The notes beneath the pieces are model-generated. The model had not been told where the DNA came from. It did no database searches and saw only the letters and a list, made by a program, of their open reading frames with translations. The position numbers and the translations under genes are program-made. Below are positions 33,049-40,921 of a DNA stretch of 64,000 nucleotides, one piece after another. Position 1 is the stretch's first letter. Each line of letters starts with the position of its first letter. Source of the stretch: Streptomyces sp. IMTB 2501 (lineage in GTDB: Bacteria; Actinomycetota; Actinomycetes; Streptomycetales; Streptomycetaceae); the NCBI RefSeq assembly GCF_001953885.1, contig NZ_MQUS01000024.1, forward strand, positions 1 through 64,000, in the 5' to 3' direction.

Positions 33049-34455
33049 TCAGGACACCGCCGACAGGCTGCCGTGGGCCACCGAGGCGATGCGGTCGCGC
33101 AGCCGCTCGACGTACAGCCGCAGATTCTTCGCGGCCACATCCGTGTCCGGGTACCGGCTCGCGAGCCACAGCCCCTCGTGCAGCCGGTTCACCCACACGC
33201 ACACCTGATCGCCGTACGACACCCGCAGCAGCGCGTGCGCCCGCTGCTCGGCCCAGCGCTCGGCGCCGGGGACGCCCCGGGCGTCGACGTAGGAGACGAT
33301 CGAGTACAGGTCAGGCGAGGTCGGCCGGAAGTCCGCGCCGAGCAGCCGGAGTACCCGGGCCAGCGGCATCCTGGCCAGCGACCGGTTGGCCTGCAGCTCG
33401 GCGCGCACGGAGCGCAGCGCGTCCGGGAAGCCCGCCGCCCGGCCGACCGGGACCTCGATGGGGGCGCCGCCCACGTACCAGCCCACCGAGTCGCTCCACC
33501 GCGACTTCACCCGGGTGTGGAACGGCACCACGGTCCGGAACACCGAGTGCCCGCCCAGCTCGTGCACGATCAGTCCGGTTGCCGCCAGCAGCCCGACCAG
33601 GCTGCCGCCGTAGGGCCTGCAGTACGCCTCGAACGCCGCCGCCTCCGCCGCGTCCGCCAGCGGCTCGCACAGCATCCGCTGCCCCGGCAGCGGGCCGTCC
33701 GGCTCCACACCGAGGTCGATGGGGAAGCCGGGCAGCCTGCCGTCGCAGCGCCGGATGAACTCGCGCCAGCGTTCCACGGTCGCGTGCCGGCCGTCGATGG
33801 CGTCCGCGTCGGCCCGCTCGATCTCGCAGAAGTCGACGTAACTGGCCGCCGGGGCGAGGGAGTCGGGCGCGGTGCCGGCGAGGCCCGCCGTGTACAGCTC
33901 GTGCACCTCGGCGGCGATCCGGGTCAGGGAGTAGGCGTCGACGTTGCTGTGGTCGAAGGCCATGTACACGCTGACGTCGTCGTCGCGTACGACCACGGTG
34001 TAGATCAGGTTCGGCCAGCGCAGCGCGTCCGCGACGGTGTCGAAACGGTCCTGGAGATGCCGGACCAGCTCGTCCGCGTCGTCGAAGTCGCCCGCCTCCT
34101 CGCGCTGCAGGGACACATCGGCGGCGTCGAGGGTGAACCGGCGCAGCTGGTCGCCCTCCCAGCGGAAGCCGCTGCGCAGCGTCTCGTGCCGTACCGTCCA
34201 GGTCGTGAGCGCCTCCTGGAGCACGTCGAGGTCGACCGGGCCCGGCAGGTCGAAGGCGGTGCCGAGCCAGGTCGGCACGAACAGCCCGTCCTCCCGGACG
34301 CACTTGGCGGTCCTGATGTGGGACTCCTGGATGTAGGCGGGGGGCCGGGAGTCCTCCGGGAGTGCCGAGGCCGCTGCCACGGTCGCCGGGCTCAGTGTCC
34401 ACTCGACGAGCCGTCCCGGCCGGACCTCGCAGCGCTGGATGTCAGTGATTCGCAC
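33049..34455 (-). CDS. Free-standing condensation-domain/acyltransferase-like enzyme
   Basis: A 468-aa protein with the chloramphenicol-acetyltransferase-like fold of NRPS condensation domains. The core motif normally HHxxxDG reads DHSNVDA here: the second, catalytic histidine (H169) and the aspartate are kept, while the first His is Asp and Gly is Ala. TWTVRHETLRSGFRWEG is the early family motif, and VPFHTRVKSRWSDSVGWYVG the later acceptor-side motif. No adenylation or carrier domain is attached. Such stand-alone enzymes form amides or esters between tethered or free substrates. It heads toward convergent plus-strand genes and is last in a minus-strand cluster. Confidence 0.85.
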   Translation of the reverse strand: MRITDIQRCEVRPGRLVEWTLSPATVAAASALPEDSRPPAYIQESHIRTAKCVREDGLFVPTWLGTAFDLPGPVDLDVLQEALTTWTVRHETLRSGFRWEGDQLRRFTLDAADVSLQREEAGDFDDADELVRHLQDRFDTVADALRWPNLIYTVVVRDDDVSVYMAFDHSNVDAYSLTRIAAEVHELYTAGLAGTAPDSLAPAASYVDFCEIERADADAIDGRHATVERWREFIRRCDGRLPGFPIDLGVEPDGPLPGQRMLCEPLADAAEAAAFEAYCRPYGGSLVGLLAATGLIVHELGGHSVFRTVVPFHTRVKSRWSDSVGWYVGGAPIEVPVGRAAGFPDALRSVRAELQANRSLARMPLARVLRLLGADFRPTSPDLYSIVSYVDARGVPGAERWAEQRAHALLRVSYGDQVCVWVNRLHEGLWLASRYPDTDVAAKNLRLYVERLRDRIASVAHGSLSAVS

Positions 34456-34614
34456 GCGTCTCCCATCACAGAAAAGGGACCCTGGTTGCGGGCCCCCCTC
34501 AAGGCAATGCCGTGGGACGCGGCCGGGATATGCGCGGCTGGTTCATTTCACTGGAATGGCTGGCACTTCGAACGTGTGACCGATTAACTCGCTGTGCCAG
34601 GTCAGGGATTGGCC

Positions 34615-35580
34615 TCAGCCGACGGAGATGGAGTCGAGCTTCTCGCGCAGATACACATGCGAGTCGACCGGCGGATACGCCACCCGGCCCACCGGCGCCG
34701 GCACGGACTCCACGAGGGTGCCGGGAGTGCACTCGCCGAAGTACACGAGTGACATCAGCTCCTCGGCGGGCGCGTCGGCCGGGGGAGGCAGCACCCGGTG
34801 CCGCCCGGACCGCCACCGGTCGCCGGTCCAGCGGGCCAGCAGATCACCGACGTTGACCGTGAACGCGGCCGGGTCGTGGGGCGCGTCCTCCCACCCGCCC
34901 GCCTCGGTGTAGATCTGCAGCCCGCCCTTGCCGGCCTGCCGGTCGAGGATGGTGACGGTGCCGAAGTCGGTGTGCGGCCCGATCCGGAACTGGCCCGGCA
35001 GCGGTTCGCCGACCACCTCGGTGCCCGGGTACCAGTTGATGTTGAAGCCGTACGTCGGATGGTCCATGTGCCGGGAGAAGAAGTCGCGTTCGAGCCCCAG
35101 CGCGCAGCCCAGCAGCGACAGCAGCTCCTTCTCCAGGGCGGCCATCCTCGCCAGGTACTCCTTGCCGAGCGCCTTGAGTCCGGGTACCTCGGCGGGCCAC
35201 ACGTTGGGCGCGTACCACTCCGCGTTGACGACGGGGTCGTCGAAGGGCTCGTCTGTGGCGAAGGTCAGCGACTCCTTCAGGTCGGGCGGTGTCTCGGTGC
35301 CCTCCGCGTACCCGTTGGCCTCGGCGCCGGGCCCGAGCCAGCCGCGGCCGCCGACCTTCGCGGCGTAGCGCCGCTTGACGTCGTCCGGAAGCCGGAAGAA
35401 CTCCCGAGCCGCCTCCCGGACCCCGGCCCGCAGCCCGGACTCCACCCCATGCCCGGTGACCAGCAGAAACCCGGCGTTCCGCAACGCCTCGTCGACGGTA
35501 CGGCCGAGCGCGGCCCGGCTCTCTTCATCGCCGTCGAGCCAGGGCCGCAGATCGATCCGGGGAACACGCGCACTACTCAC
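34615..35580 (-). CDS. 2-oxoglutarate/Fe(II) oxygenase, isopenicillin-N-synthase-like
   Basis: A 321-aa non-haem iron oxygenase. The N-terminal DIOX_N region contains GFLLVTGHGVE and AREFFRLPDDVKRRYA. The iron facial triad is H and D in IGPHTDFGTVTIL and the second H in WRSGRHRVLPP. The co-substrate RxS region is near AEELMSLVYF. I prefer the GTG at 35578-35580 (GAGGA upstream) to the ATG four codons earlier. It overlaps the 3' end of the deaminase gene by 8 bp, so the two are coupled. Confidence 0.88.
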   Translation of the reverse strand: MSSARVPRIDLRPWLDGDEESRAALGRTVDEALRNAGFLLVTGHGVESGLRAGVREAAREFFRLPDDVKRRYAAKVGGRGWLGPGAEANGYAEGTETPPDLKESLTFATDEPFDDPVVNAEWYAPNVWPAEVPGLKALGKEYLARMAALEKELLSLLGCALGLERDFFSRHMDHPTYGFNINWYPGTEVVGEPLPGQFRIGPHTDFGTVTILDRQAGKGGLQIYTEAGGWEDAPHDPAAFTVNVGDLLARWTGDRWRSGRHRVLPPPADAPAEELMSLVYFGECTPGTLVESVPAPVGRVAYPPVDSHVYLREKLDSISVG

Positions 35581-36022
35581 CGATGTCCTCATTCCACAGC
35601 TCCGGGTTCTCCTCGACGAAGGCCCGCATCATCGCGACGCACGCGGGGTCCTCCAGCACCACGATCTCCACACCGAGCCCGGCCAGCCAGTCGTGCCCGC
35701 CGTGGAAGGTGGTGGCCTCGCCGATCACCACCCGGGAGATGCCGAACTGGCGGACCAGGCCGCTGCAGTACCAGCACGGGGAGAGCGTGGTGACCATGGT
35801 CGTGCCGCGGTACGTGCGCTGCCGTCCCGCCGCGCGGAACGCGGCTGTCTCCGCATGGGTGGAGGGGTCGTCGTCCTGGACGCGGCGATTGCGGCCGCGG
35901 CCGAGGAGGGTGCCGTCGGGGGCATACAGCGCGGCGCCGATCGGGATCCCGCCCTCGGCCAGCCCGGCACGGGCCTCATCCACGGCGGCGACGAGCCAGG
36001 CCCGGGCCTGTCGTTCATCCAT
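35573..36022 (-). CDS. Nucleoside/cytosine deaminase family protein
   Basis: A 149-aa zinc deaminase. The catalytic HAE is in STHAETAAFRAAG, and the zinc cysteines are in TLSPCWYCSGLVRQF. The C-terminal FHGGHDWLAGLGVEIVVLED resembles yeast-type cytosine deaminases and related guanine deaminases. The substrate could be a free base or an intermediate of the surrounding cluster. It is followed immediately by the oxygenase gene. Confidence 0.9.
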   Translation of the reverse strand: MDERQARAWLVAAVDEARAGLAEGGIPIGAALYAPDGTLLGRGRNRRVQDDDPSTHAETAAFRAAGRQRTYRGTTMVTTLSPCWYCSGLVRQFGISRVVIGEATTFHGGHDWLAGLGVEIVVLEDPACVAMMRAFVEENPELWNEDIGE

Positions 36023-36100
36023 GCCTTCACTGTGCTGTGCCGGGGTGCGTGGGGCAACGGGGCCGGACCGGGCGGAGGCGGCGGCCCCCGCAGTTCCCCA

Positions 36101-36152
36101 AGGGGCGCGGGGAACTGCGCGACCAGCCCACCACGGACCCCCACCCGGCGAT
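36101..36152. repeat. Dispersed intergenic repeat, copy 1
   Basis: AGGGGCGCGGGGAACTGCGC begins a ~52-bp element that continues through GACCAGCCCACCACGGACCC to CCCGGCGAT. A second copy at 53428-53480 matches at most positions. TTCCCC at 36094-36099 pairs with GGGGAA at 36109-36114, so the left end can fold. I recall the AGGGGCGCGGGGAACTGCGC core as common between Streptomyces genes. Confidence 0.65.
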
Positions 36153-36172
36153 GGTCGGAACCCCCAGGGCGC

Positions 36173-37183
36173 TCATCCGTTTCGCGTGGCTCGCAGCTCG
36201 GCGTACAGCTCAGGCCCCGGCCAAGCGCGCGGCACGCGCTCCGCCTCGTGCACCAGCGTGACGAGGCGGGCGTTCGCGGGGGCCTGAAGCGCGTGCGCCT
36301 CGGCGAGGGTGACGATCTCGCCCTGGAGGGAGTCGATCTCGGTGGGCCGGCCCCGCTGCAGGTCCTCCCACATCGAGGAGCGGGCGTGGGCGTCGATCCG
36401 CAGGGTCCCCGCCGCCACCCGGCGGAAGACGGCGTCGGGCAGCCCCAGCACATACGGCGTGACACCGGGCGCGGTGGGGCCGAGGCGGGCGGGCACGACC
36501 CCAGCGGCCCGGTAGACGGCGAGAGCCTCACGCTGGCACAGGGCGAGACAGCGCCGGTAGGCCCGCCGGCCGAGCTGGTCGCGCAGCGGCAGCCCCGAGA
36601 GGGCGTTGACCGCGTTGTTGAGGTTCAACAGCAGCTTGGCGTGCTGCACCTCGGACATGTCCGTACGGGTCTCGATGGCCAGGCGCGCCGCACGGAACGC
36701 GGCGGACAACGCGTCGTCCGGCTCGGTCATCAGCCTGCCCGGCATCCCCTGGTGCACGGTGCCCGGCTCGGACTGCACCACGTTGTACGGCACCATCCCG
36801 GCCAGCACGGTGTGCCCGGGGAGCGCGGCGCGCAGCGTGGCGGGGTTGTGCAGCCCGTTCTGGAAGCTGACCACGACAGTGCCGGGGGCGAGGTGCGCGG
36901 CGAGGTCCTTGGCGGCGGCCTCCGTGCCCGAGGTCTTCACGGTCACCAGCACATAGTCGGCGCCGGCCGCGCCCTCGGCACCGGTGGCCAGGGTCAGCCG
37001 GTTCGGCGTGAGACGGACGGGCGGCCGGACCGACGTACTGAGGGTGAGCCCCCGCTCGCGCAGCACCTGCATGCCGGCGGGCCGGCCGATGAAGGTCACC
37101 TCGTACCCGGCGGCGACGAGATGGCCGCCGAGATGACAGCCGATACTCCCGGCGCCGAGAACGGCGAAGCGGGGCTTGGTCAT
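36173..37183 (-). CDS. Ketopantoate reductase family (PanE/ApbA-like) oxidoreductase
   Basis: A 336-aa NADPH-dependent 2-oxoacid reductase. The Rossmann motif is FAVLGAGSIGCHLGGHLVAA at residues 6-25. VTVKTSGTEAAAKDL contains the family lysine, and NGLHNPATL and KLLLNLNNAVNAL carry substrate-pocket residues. Because it sits among specialised-metabolism-type genes and is not near panB/panC, it may act on a different 2-keto substrate. It follows the TetR gene on the same strand after 133 bp. Confidence 0.88.
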   Translation of the reverse strand: MTKPRFAVLGAGSIGCHLGGHLVAAGYEVTFIGRPAGMQVLRERGLTLSTSVRPPVRLTPNRLTLATGAEGAAGADYVLVTVKTSGTEAAAKDLAAHLAPGTVVVSFQNGLHNPATLRAALPGHTVLAGMVPYNVVQSEPGTVHQGMPGRLMTEPDDALSAAFRAARLAIETRTDMSEVQHAKLLLNLNNAVNALSGLPLRDQLGRRAYRRCLALCQREALAVYRAAGVVPARLGPTAPGVTPYVLGLPDAVFRRVAAGTLRIDAHARSSMWEDLQRGRPTEIDSLQGEIVTLAEAHALQAPANARLVTLVHEAERVPRAWPGPELYAELRATRNG

Positions 37184-37253
37184 GGGGGACTCCTGCGGGG
37201 GAGCGAGAGGGCAGCGGGCACGGGTCAGCCTGGACCATGGGCGTGCCCGCTGA

Positions 37254-37307
37254 CCAGGGGACGGACGCGGCCCAGGGGACGGACGCGGCCCAGGGGACGG
37301 CCGCGGC
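37254..37307. repeat. Three tandem 18-bp units between tetR and the reductase gene
   Basis: CCAGGGGACGGACGCGGC occurs at 37254-37271 and 37272-37289, then with one change (GACGGCCGC) at 37290-37307. The array ends 9 bp before the TetR stop codon and 70 bp upstream of the reductase start. Confidence 0.8.
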
Positions 37308-37316
37308 CGCGCCCGC

Positions 37317-37910
37317 TCATGCCGCCACCGCCCGCCAGATCCGTTCCGGCAGCAGCACCGCCGCCTGGTCGAGATCCACGTCGTCGATCCCGGACAGCCA
37401 CCGGCGGGCGACCCCGATGACCGGCCCGAGGATCAGGGACTCCAGCAGCGGCGCCGGAAGCGGAGCGAGGTCGCCGGAGTCCACATACCGCCCCGCCCAC
37501 TGGGCGAGCGGCGACAGCCGGGCCTCCTGCGCGTCCCGGAGCCGCTTCCCGTCGGCCATTCCCTGCCGGTCGGCGTACGAGGAGTGCAGCAGCAGCGCCG
37601 CGTCCCGGTGCTCCTGCACGAAGTCCAGATACGCCCTGACCAGGGCACGGATCCCGGTGTGTGCGGTACGGGTGTGCTCCAGCGCCCCGACCAGCTCGCC
37701 CAGCAGCCGGCCGAGCCACCGCGTGAGCAAGGCGTTCATCAGTCCGTCGACGCTGCCGAAGTGGTGATACAGGCTGCCGAGGCTGACCCCGCTCGCCTTG
37801 GTGAGCGCCGCGACCGTCAGCCCCTGCTCGCCCGACTCTGCGTACACCCGCAGGGCGGCGTCCAGGAGCTGTTCGGCGGTGGCCTCGCCACGCTTCTGCT
37901 TGGGGCTCAT
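37317..37910 (-). CDS. TetR family transcriptional regulator
   Basis: A 197-aa repressor. The N-terminal helix-turn-helix spans about residues 8-54 (GEATAEQLLDAALRVYAESG, LTKASGVSLGSLYHHFGSVD). The C-terminal ligand domain is helical, and LLLHSSYADRQGMADGKRL lies in its core. It heads the minus-strand cluster (reductase, deaminase, oxygenase, condensation-like enzyme). An AT-rich palindrome lies just upstream of its ATG, so autoregulation is likely. Confidence 0.93.
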   Translation of the reverse strand: MSPKQKRGEATAEQLLDAALRVYAESGEQGLTVAALTKASGVSLGSLYHHFGSVDGLMNALLTRWLGRLLGELVGALEHTRTAHTGIRALVRAYLDFVQEHRDAALLLHSSYADRQGMADGKRLRDAQEARLSPLAQWAGRYVDSGDLAPLPAPLLESLILGPVIGVARRWLSGIDDVDLDQAAVLLPERIWRAVAA

Positions 37911-37921
37911 TCTGAAGTACT

Positions 37922-37931
37922 TTTCTAGAAA
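37922..37931. promoter_or_regulatory. AT-rich palindrome upstream of tetR
   Basis: TTTCTAGAAA is a perfect 10-bp palindrome, extended imperfectly by CTT and GAT on either side. It begins 12 bp upstream of the TetR ATG in a strikingly AT-rich ~35-bp patch. It probably overlaps the tetR promoter and may be the TetR operator. Confidence 0.5.
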
Positions 37932-37997
37932 GATATTTTAGTTCTGTGGGCTGTTGGCCCACACTGGTTGCCTCATCCTCACATCCAGGAGCGGCTG

Positions 37998-38585
37998 ATG
38001 TCGTCACCCGAGAACCCGGGAAACCCCGAGAAGAAGCAGGGCCTCGCCTGTCTGGGCGTGCTCGGTGTCATCGCCGTCGTCGTGTTACTCCTGGTGTTCG
38101 CCAACCGGGGTGGTGGCAGCGGCGGCTCGTCCGACGACACGGCCGCGTCACCGTCGTACCCGACCGCCACGGCGACCGGCGACCCGTACACGGGCGATCC
38201 GTACACGAACTCCCCGAGCACCAGCGACCCGTACAGCAGCACTCCGGACACGAGTGACCCGTACAGCAGCGGTCCGTACGGCACCGGCGACCCCTACGGC
38301 ACCCCGAGCCCGACTCCGAGCCCCTACACCTCGGGCACCTGCCTCAACGGCACCCTGCCGGACTCCACCACCGCGCAGTCCGTCAGCGGTGTGGACGAGG
38401 TCTCCTGCTCCGCGTCCGACGCGCACTACAAGGTGATCGAGACGATTCCGCTGACCTCGGACATGAGTCGCTGCAATGACAACTCCCAGACCCAGTACGC
38501 CTTTTCCTCGCGCTACACGATCAACGGGTCGACCATCAACGAGTATGTGTACTGCCTGGTGGGCCTCGGGTCCTACGCGCGCTGA
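37998..38585 (+). CDS. LppU-like membrane-anchored extracytoplasmic protein with a TTA codon
   Basis: A 195-aa protein. ATG 37998 has AGGAG upstream. A short cytoplasmic tail leads to a membrane helix (about 18-38, GLACLGVLGVIAVVVLLLVF), then a Ser/Thr/Pro/Tyr/Asp spacer with repeated DPYS/DPYT units (about 55-110). A compact C-terminal domain of about 80 residues has four cysteines and resembles the LppU family (ending YVYCLVGLGSYAR). Codon 30 is TTA (38085-38087), the rare leucine codon read by bldA tRNA. It is followed 21 bp later by the kinase gene. Confidence 0.75.
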   Translation: MSSPENPGNPEKKQGLACLGVLGVIAVVVLLLVFANRGGGSGGSSDDTAASPSYPTATATGDPYTGDPYTNSPSTSDPYSSTPDTSDPYSSGPYGTGDPYGTPSPTPSPYTSGTCLNGTLPDSTTAQSVSGVDEVSCSASDAHYKVIETIPLTSDMSRCNDNSQTQYAFSSRYTINGSTINEYVYCLVGLGSYAR

Positions 38586-38606
38586 AGCAGAAGCAGGGGG
38601 AAAGAG

Positions 38607-40502
38607 TTGAACGGGGAACACAACGGGGTCGAGCCGCTGGAAGGGGACGATCCCCGGCGGATCGGGCCGATCCCGCTCGTCGGACGGCTCGGCGCCGGCG
38701 GCATGGGGCGGGTCTACCTCGGTGTGCACGAGGGGCGGTACGCCGCCGTCAAACAGGTCCTGCCGTCGGTCGTCGGCGAGGACAAGGACTTCGTCCGCCG
38801 CTTCGGACACGAGCTGGACAACCTCTCCCGGCTGCCCGCCGGGGCCACCGCACCGCTGCTCGCCGGGGACCGGGACGCCCGCCCGCCGTGGTTCGCCACG
38901 GCGTACGTCCCCGGGCTGACCCTGCGCGAGGCCGTCGAGGCGCACGGCGGGCCGCTGCCGGCCGAGTCGCTGTGGCTGCTGCTGCGGCAGGCGGCGCAGG
39001 GGCTGGCGGCGGTGCACGGGCTGGACATGGTGCACCGGGACGTCAAGCCGTCCAACGTCATGCTGACCCTGGACGGGATCACCCTCATCGACTTCGGGGT
39101 CGCCCGGGCCGCCGAGCAGAGCCAGCTGACCCGGACCGGCATGGTGGTCGGCACCCCGGCCTACATGTCGCCCGAACAGGCCTCCGGCGCCCGCCGGTTG
39201 ACCGGCGCGGTAGACGTCTTCGCGCTCGGGTCCGTGGTGGCGTACGCCGGGTGCGGGCAGCCGCCGTTCGGTGACGAGTCGGGGCACGGGGTGCTGTACC
39301 GGATCGTGCACGAGCAGCCCGGCCTCGACGAACTGCGGTCCGTGGACGCCGAGTTGGCCGCTGTCGTCGCCTCCTGCCTGGACAAGGACCCGGAGGGCCG
39401 GCCCACCGCGGCCGAGCTGCTGGAGCTGACCGCCGGCCACGCACCGTCGTCCGGCGCCCCGCTGTGGCCCACCGTCATCACCGAACGCCTCGCCGCCCGC
39501 GCGGAGTTCGCGGCACAGGTGCCTGAGGTGGAGGACAGGACGCTTCCGGCGTCGGGCGGAACAGCCGGGCCGGAGCCCCAGGGTGCCGCCGGGCCGGAGT
39601 CCGAGCCCCAGGTCGTCGTGCGGCCCGGCGCGGGGCGGCCCGAGCGGGAGCGGCGGCGCAGGCGGCTGCTGGTGGCCGTCGTGCCGATCGTGGTCGGTGC
39701 CGGTGTGGCGACCCTCGCCTTCCAGCTGGCTCCGTACACCACCGGCACCCACCACGACGGAGCCGCCGGCACACCGGGCCCCTCCGTCTCCGCGTCGACC
39801 GGTGCCACACCCGGCGGATCCTCCGCGAGCCCCTCCGGAGAGCCGACGCCCGGCAAGAACGGCTCGGCCTCCCCGGCGAACGGGAAGAAGAAGGACGGGC
39901 AGGACGGGAAGGGCGGGACGAACGGGAAGAACGGGAAGAACGGCGACTCGAAGACGGACCCCCAGGGCACGGACGGATCCGGCACCGGGAGCACCGGGAC
40001 CGCCGGGACCGGAGGGAACAGCGCGGGCGGTGGCCCGGGCTCTGGATCCGACGGCTCGGGCGGCTCCGGAACCTCCGGTGGGGCGAGCGGCTCCGGTGGC
40101 GGCAGTGGTGGCTCGTCCGGTGGGGGCAGCGGCCCCGGTTCCGGCACGTTCCGGCTGAAGAACGGTGAGAACGGCAAGTGCCTGACCCAGGTCTACGGCT
40201 CCACCGGTCTCGGCAGCTGCTCGGACTCCACGGCCCGCTGGACCTTCCGCAGCGCCGCCGGGGGCAGCGTCAAGGTCGTCAACGTCTCGACCGGCTCCTG
40301 TCTGAGCTCCAACGGCAACGGCCAGGCCGTCTTCGTCGGCGACTGCTCGCAGAGCGGCAGCAACCTCCGCTGGGCCACGGGCTCGGGTGACTCCCTGCGC
40401 ACGGTCTACGACGGCGGCTGCCTCGACCTCGCCTTCGGAGGCGGTGTGGCCGAGGCGAGCTGCCAGTCGGGGGCGTCCTCGCAGAGCTGGGCCCGGACGT
40501 GA
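38607..40502 (+). CDS. Transmembrane serine/threonine protein kinase with ricin-like lectin ectodomain
   Basis: A 631-aa Hanks-type kinase starting at TTG with GGGGGAAAG upstream. The kinase domain covers about residues 24-280: glycine loop GRLGAGGMGRVY (26-37), catalytic K49, HRDVKPSN (143-150), DFG (162-164) and MSPEQA. One membrane helix (about 351-373) follows, then a long Gly/Ser/Thr/Asn/Lys linker. The extracellular C-terminus (about 510-631) has three repeats ending ARWTF, LRWAT and QSWART, plus paired cysteines, as in ricin-type beta-trefoil lectins. It would sense a glycan or envelope state and phosphorylate cytoplasmic targets; all catalytic residues are present. Confidence 0.9.
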   Translation: MNGEHNGVEPLEGDDPRRIGPIPLVGRLGAGGMGRVYLGVHEGRYAAVKQVLPSVVGEDKDFVRRFGHELDNLSRLPAGATAPLLAGDRDARPPWFATAYVPGLTLREAVEAHGGPLPAESLWLLLRQAAQGLAAVHGLDMVHRDVKPSNVMLTLDGITLIDFGVARAAEQSQLTRTGMVVGTPAYMSPEQASGARRLTGAVDVFALGSVVAYAGCGQPPFGDESGHGVLYRIVHEQPGLDELRSVDAELAAVVASCLDKDPEGRPTAAELLELTAGHAPSSGAPLWPTVITERLAARAEFAAQVPEVEDRTLPASGGTAGPEPQGAAGPESEPQVVVRPGAGRPERERRRRRLLVAVVPIVVGAGVATLAFQLAPYTTGTHHDGAAGTPGPSVSASTGATPGGSSASPSGEPTPGKNGSASPANGKKKDGQDGKGGTNGKNGKNGDSKTDPQGTDGSGTGSTGTAGTGGNSAGGGPGSGSDGSGGSGTSGGASGSGGGSGGSSGGGSGPGSGTFRLKNGENGKCLTQVYGSTGLGSCSDSTARWTFRSAAGGSVKVVNVSTGSCLSSNGNGQAVFVGDCSQSGSNLRWATGSGDSLRTVYDGGCLDLAFGGGVAEASCQSGASSQSWART

Positions 40503-40856
40503 CTATCCGCTGATGATCCCGGTGATCGCCCGTACGGCCTCGGCCACCGGCTGGCCGACCACTCCGACGGCGGCGGCGATCCCGGCGATCGCCCGCAGCG
40601 CCCGGTGCCGCTCCAGCGCGGGTACGGCGGCGTCGGTGCTGAGGGCGGGCAGGGACTCGTCCAGGAGCTGGGCGTCGGGCGCCGGCACCTGAGTCCGCAA
40701 CTCGGCGATGAGCCGGGTCAGTTCGGCGAGCGCGGCGACCAGGGCCGGGTCCTGCTGCCCGGCTCCGGCACCGCCCTGGTTCCTGACGATGCCCTGGTTG
40801 CCCTGGCCGCCGTACATGTTCACGTTGTCGCCGTAGTAGTAGTTGTTGCCGCTCAT
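40503..40856 (-). CDS. Small protein with N-terminal GDNVNMYGG motif and helical C-domain
   Basis: A 117-aa soluble protein. The first 30 residues are Gly/Asn/Tyr/Gln-rich: NNYYYGDNVNMYGGQGNQGI then VRNQGG. The rest (about 36-117) is Ala/Leu-rich and predicted helical (DPALVAALAELTRLIAELR; GIAAAVGVVGQPVAEAVRAI). The ATG overlaps the TGA of the upstream membrane-protein gene (ATGA), so the two are translated together. The N-terminal motif is nearly the same as the last residues of that partner. The motif composition recalls short amyloid-forming signalling motifs (inference). Family not known to me. Confidence 0.8.
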   Translation of the reverse strand: MSGNNYYYGDNVNMYGGQGNQGIVRNQGGAGAGQQDPALVAALAELTRLIAELRTQVPAPDAQLLDESLPALSTDAAVPALERHRALRAIAGIAAAVGVVGQPVAEAVRAITGIISG

Positions 40857-40921
40857 GCGCCGATCCCCACGTTTCCGCTGCCGCCGTACATGTTGACGTT
40901 GTCGCCGAAGTAGTAGTTCTT
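40807..40921. repeat. 41-bp direct repeat encoding the shared GDNVNMYGG motif
   Basis: Positions 40807-40847 and 40881-40921 match at 38 of 41 bases, 74 bp apart. One copy encodes the start of the small protein and the other the end of the membrane protein. All three differences sit in codons of the motif region; two change an amino acid (Tyr/Phe, Asn/Lys) and one is silent. Confidence 0.9.

Noticed and set aside
37254..37307. An iteron origin of replication
   Set aside because: Only three units, no Rep gene and no AT-rich unwinding region adjacent to them.
38607..40502. A split of the kinase gene at the Gly/Ser/Lys linker
   Set aside because: The frame is continuous and low-complexity linkers between helix and ectodomain are normal for these kinases.
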